Source of the DNA: Sphingobacteriales bacterium
Lineage (GTDB): Bacteria > Bacteroidota > Bacteroidia > Chitinophagales > UBA2359
DNA: 64,000 nt
Assembly (NCBI GenBank): GCA_016718845.1
Contig: JADKCK010000109.1
Span: forward strand, 1 to 64,000
Direction: 5' to 3'
In this document: piece by piece, positions 62,772 to 64,000 of the stretch
Position numbering within the stretch: the stretch's first letter is position 1
Layout: each line of letters opens with the position of its first letter
The notes under the pieces: model-generated
The model's input: only the letters and a program-made list of their open reading frames with translations
Databases searched by the model: none
What the model was told of the DNA's origin: nothing
Position numbers and translations under genes: made by a program

Positions 62772-63267
62772 AAACCATAGTTTGAGTTACCCCGACTACC
62801 TGTTGTGGCAGAAGTAGCTGGCGTACTTATATTTAAATCTATTAATTTCCAGTTATTGGCGCTACTACTTCTAAAGCCCATATTATGCCCTACGCTAACA
62901 CCGATGCCGTAGTGACTATAAGCCGAGCCTGTGCAACTTATGTTAGTGGTAGAGTTTGAGCCTTTTGACCAAATACCACTTGTTACGGTATAGCCTCCTT
63001 CGATAATCAGGTTAGCTGGGATATCTACAATAGCCGATTCTGTGTAGTTGCCGTTGGCTATTTTTATTTGCGAAATACCTAAGGATGCAGCTCGGGCTAA
63101 GGCTCCGTTAGTACCTGTTAAGGTGGCACAAGGGCTGTTGGGTCCGCCACAAGTACTGTTATTTATACCTGTGGTTGCTACGTTTATGGCATCGCAAATG
63201 GGTGCCCCTATATTAATTACGCAAGATGCGGCAGTTGCGTTAGCAGCAGCGCAAGCATCAACGTAGG
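62747..63267 (-). CDS. Giant surface protein B, fragment with beta-helix-like segment
   Basis: This open frame without a start codon encodes TYVDACAAANATAASCVINIGAPICDAINV, then ARAASLGISQIKIANGNY, IPANLIIEGGY and further short strands. That is the beginning of a right-handed beta-helix-type domain, common in Bacteroidota surface proteins. Both ends are frameshift sites: near 63268-63275 (upstream) and in the C run at 62751-62753 (downstream). It is coding because it continues the flanking protein on both sides. Confidence 0.65.
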
Positions 63268-64000
63268 TTAGGTGATGATAGCCGAACCGCCCGAACTACC
63301 TGTTGTCCATACCACTGATGAGCCAGTAGCTGCCGACAATGTACCAGGTGTTACGCCCGAAATTGTCCAGCTAAAAGTTTGGTTTTGTGCCGAACCAGGT
63401 ACAATAGCTGTTAAAGCGCTTAGTGTAATAGCCGTACCCGGCAATACATTGCTACCGCAAACATTAGGCGTAGATTGGACAGGTGGTGCAGAGTCGGCAG
63501 TGCCAAAACCTGCCGGAAAGCCTATTGTTAAACCACTCGAACTACCACCAAAGGGCGTATAAGTAACCCTAAAACCTTTGTAGTCGGTATTAGTTGTAAA
63601 ATCGGCAGAGCAATTAGAGGTTGCTAAACAACGATAAGCACGTGTGCCGGGTATTTGTGGCGGTGTGTAAGATGCCGATGTAGCGTTGGGTATGTTTTGC
63701 CAATTGCTAACCGAACCAAAGGTAGTGCCTGTATAGTCGGATACTTGCCATTGATAAAAGCGTCCTAAGCTTCTACCATTGGCATCGGTATTTGAAGTAA
63801 CTTGCAAAGTAGTGTTTGTGCCCATACAAATTACCCTATCAATATTGCCATTAGGTGCGGAGGCATAGGACAAGGTTGGAGCAAAACCATATTTCCAATA
63901 ATAACTCCATTGTACTTGATAGGTTCCGCCACCGCACGACCTAGCGCTACCTGTGTGGTAGTTCCATTGGCAGGGGTTTTCGGAGGTAATAACTAAATTA
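63268..64000 (-). CDS. Giant surface protein B, upstream fragment (5' end beyond the window)
   Basis: The frame is open to the right edge: the residues before the first possible TTG start at 63873 read NLVITSENPCQWNYHTGSARSCGGG and QVQWSYYWKYGFAP, so coding continues past 64000. It contains Ig-like units (CMGTNTTLQVTSNTDANGRSLGRFYQWQVSD, TRAYRCLATSNC) and ends GGSAIIT followed by a stop, where a missing base would continue into TYVDACAAAN. The signal peptide and true start lie outside. The whole gene is more than 3300 aa. Confidence 0.78.
   Translation of the reverse strand, partial: NLVITSENPCQWNYHTGSARSCGGGTYQVQWSYYWKYGFAPTLSYASAPNGNIDRVICMGTNTTLQVTSNTDANGRSLGRFYQWQVSDYTGTTFGSVSNWQNIPNATSASYTPPQIPGTRAYRCLATSNCSADFTTNTDYKGFRVTYTPFGGSSSGLTIGFPAGFGTADSAPPVQSTPNVCGSNVLPGTAITLSALTAIVPGSAQNQTFSWTISGVTPGTLSAATGSSVVWTTGSSGGSAIIT

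Noticed and set aside
62350..62817. Proline-rich 155-aa frame on the plus strand
   Set aside because: It is the antisense of the glycine-rich domain (GGN codons read as proline).
1..64000. tRNA, rRNA or complete insertion sequence
   Set aside because: No cloverleaf, rRNA core sequence or transposase gene was recognised by eye; a tRNAscan or ISfinder run would be decisive.

Overview
The window looks like a replicon of a Bacteroidota bacterium, probably a plasmid or chromid rather than ordinary chromosome. Bacteroidota signs are TAnnTTTG-type -7 promoter elements, signal peptides ending in AQ, type IX secretion (T9SS) sorting domains, SprB-like/Ig-like giant surface proteins and AT-rich intergenic DNA. 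Plasmid signs are an origin with three 22-bp iterons and a perfect DnaA box, next to a Rep_3-type initiator, a small ParA and a ribbon-helix-helix partner. No tRNA or rRNA gene was recognised. Layout: (1) 1-4060, origin, initiator and partition genes, with AT-rich palindromes that recur only up to about 20.5 kb. (2) 4026-7240, a tandem duplication of about 1.63 kb: two nearly identical secreted proteins, each preceded by an array of 112-bp repeats. (3) 7380-19138, an island with a sigma-70-like protein, a 192-aa partner, a secreted M43 metalloprotease, a small secreted protein, a secreted Ig/HYR/Fn3 protein and a TPR-CHAT protease. I found a shared bipartite promoter-like element, AATGTCCCAAA-N15-YACYAA, at four places in front of three of these genes; it is the most original observation here. 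(4) 19414-22845, pirin, tyrosine recombinase, a tectonin-like secreted protein and a PKD lipoprotein. (5) 23690-42091, a one-strand beta-1,3-glucan (laminarin-type) utilisation locus without SusC/SusD. It holds a glycoside hydrolase fused to an outer-membrane barrel, two proteins sharing an unassigned binding-type module, GH16, a GH149-like phosphorylase (frameshifted), three GH17, GH30 and a GPH-family sugar transporter. (6) 42600-45338, accessory genes: HNH nuclease, small lipoprotein, KilA-N protein, and a possible small RNA. (7) 45742-64000, minus strand: two giant paralogous surface proteins flanking a DTGNP-repeat protein; the upstream giant gene runs off the right edge. How it works together: the glucan locus suggests surface cleavage (GH16, lipoprotein GH17, GH30, the barrel-fused hydrolase), inner-membrane uptake of oligosaccharides by the GPH transporter, and cytoplasmic hydrolysis and phosphorolysis (two leaderless GH17 and the GH149-like enzyme). 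The sigma/CHAT island looks like a stress- or contact-responsive regulon whose outputs are exported proteins. Caveat: at least eight single-base indels interrupt long reading frames, several of them in homopolymers. They look like uncorrected long-read errors, so the broken genes may be intact in the organism.
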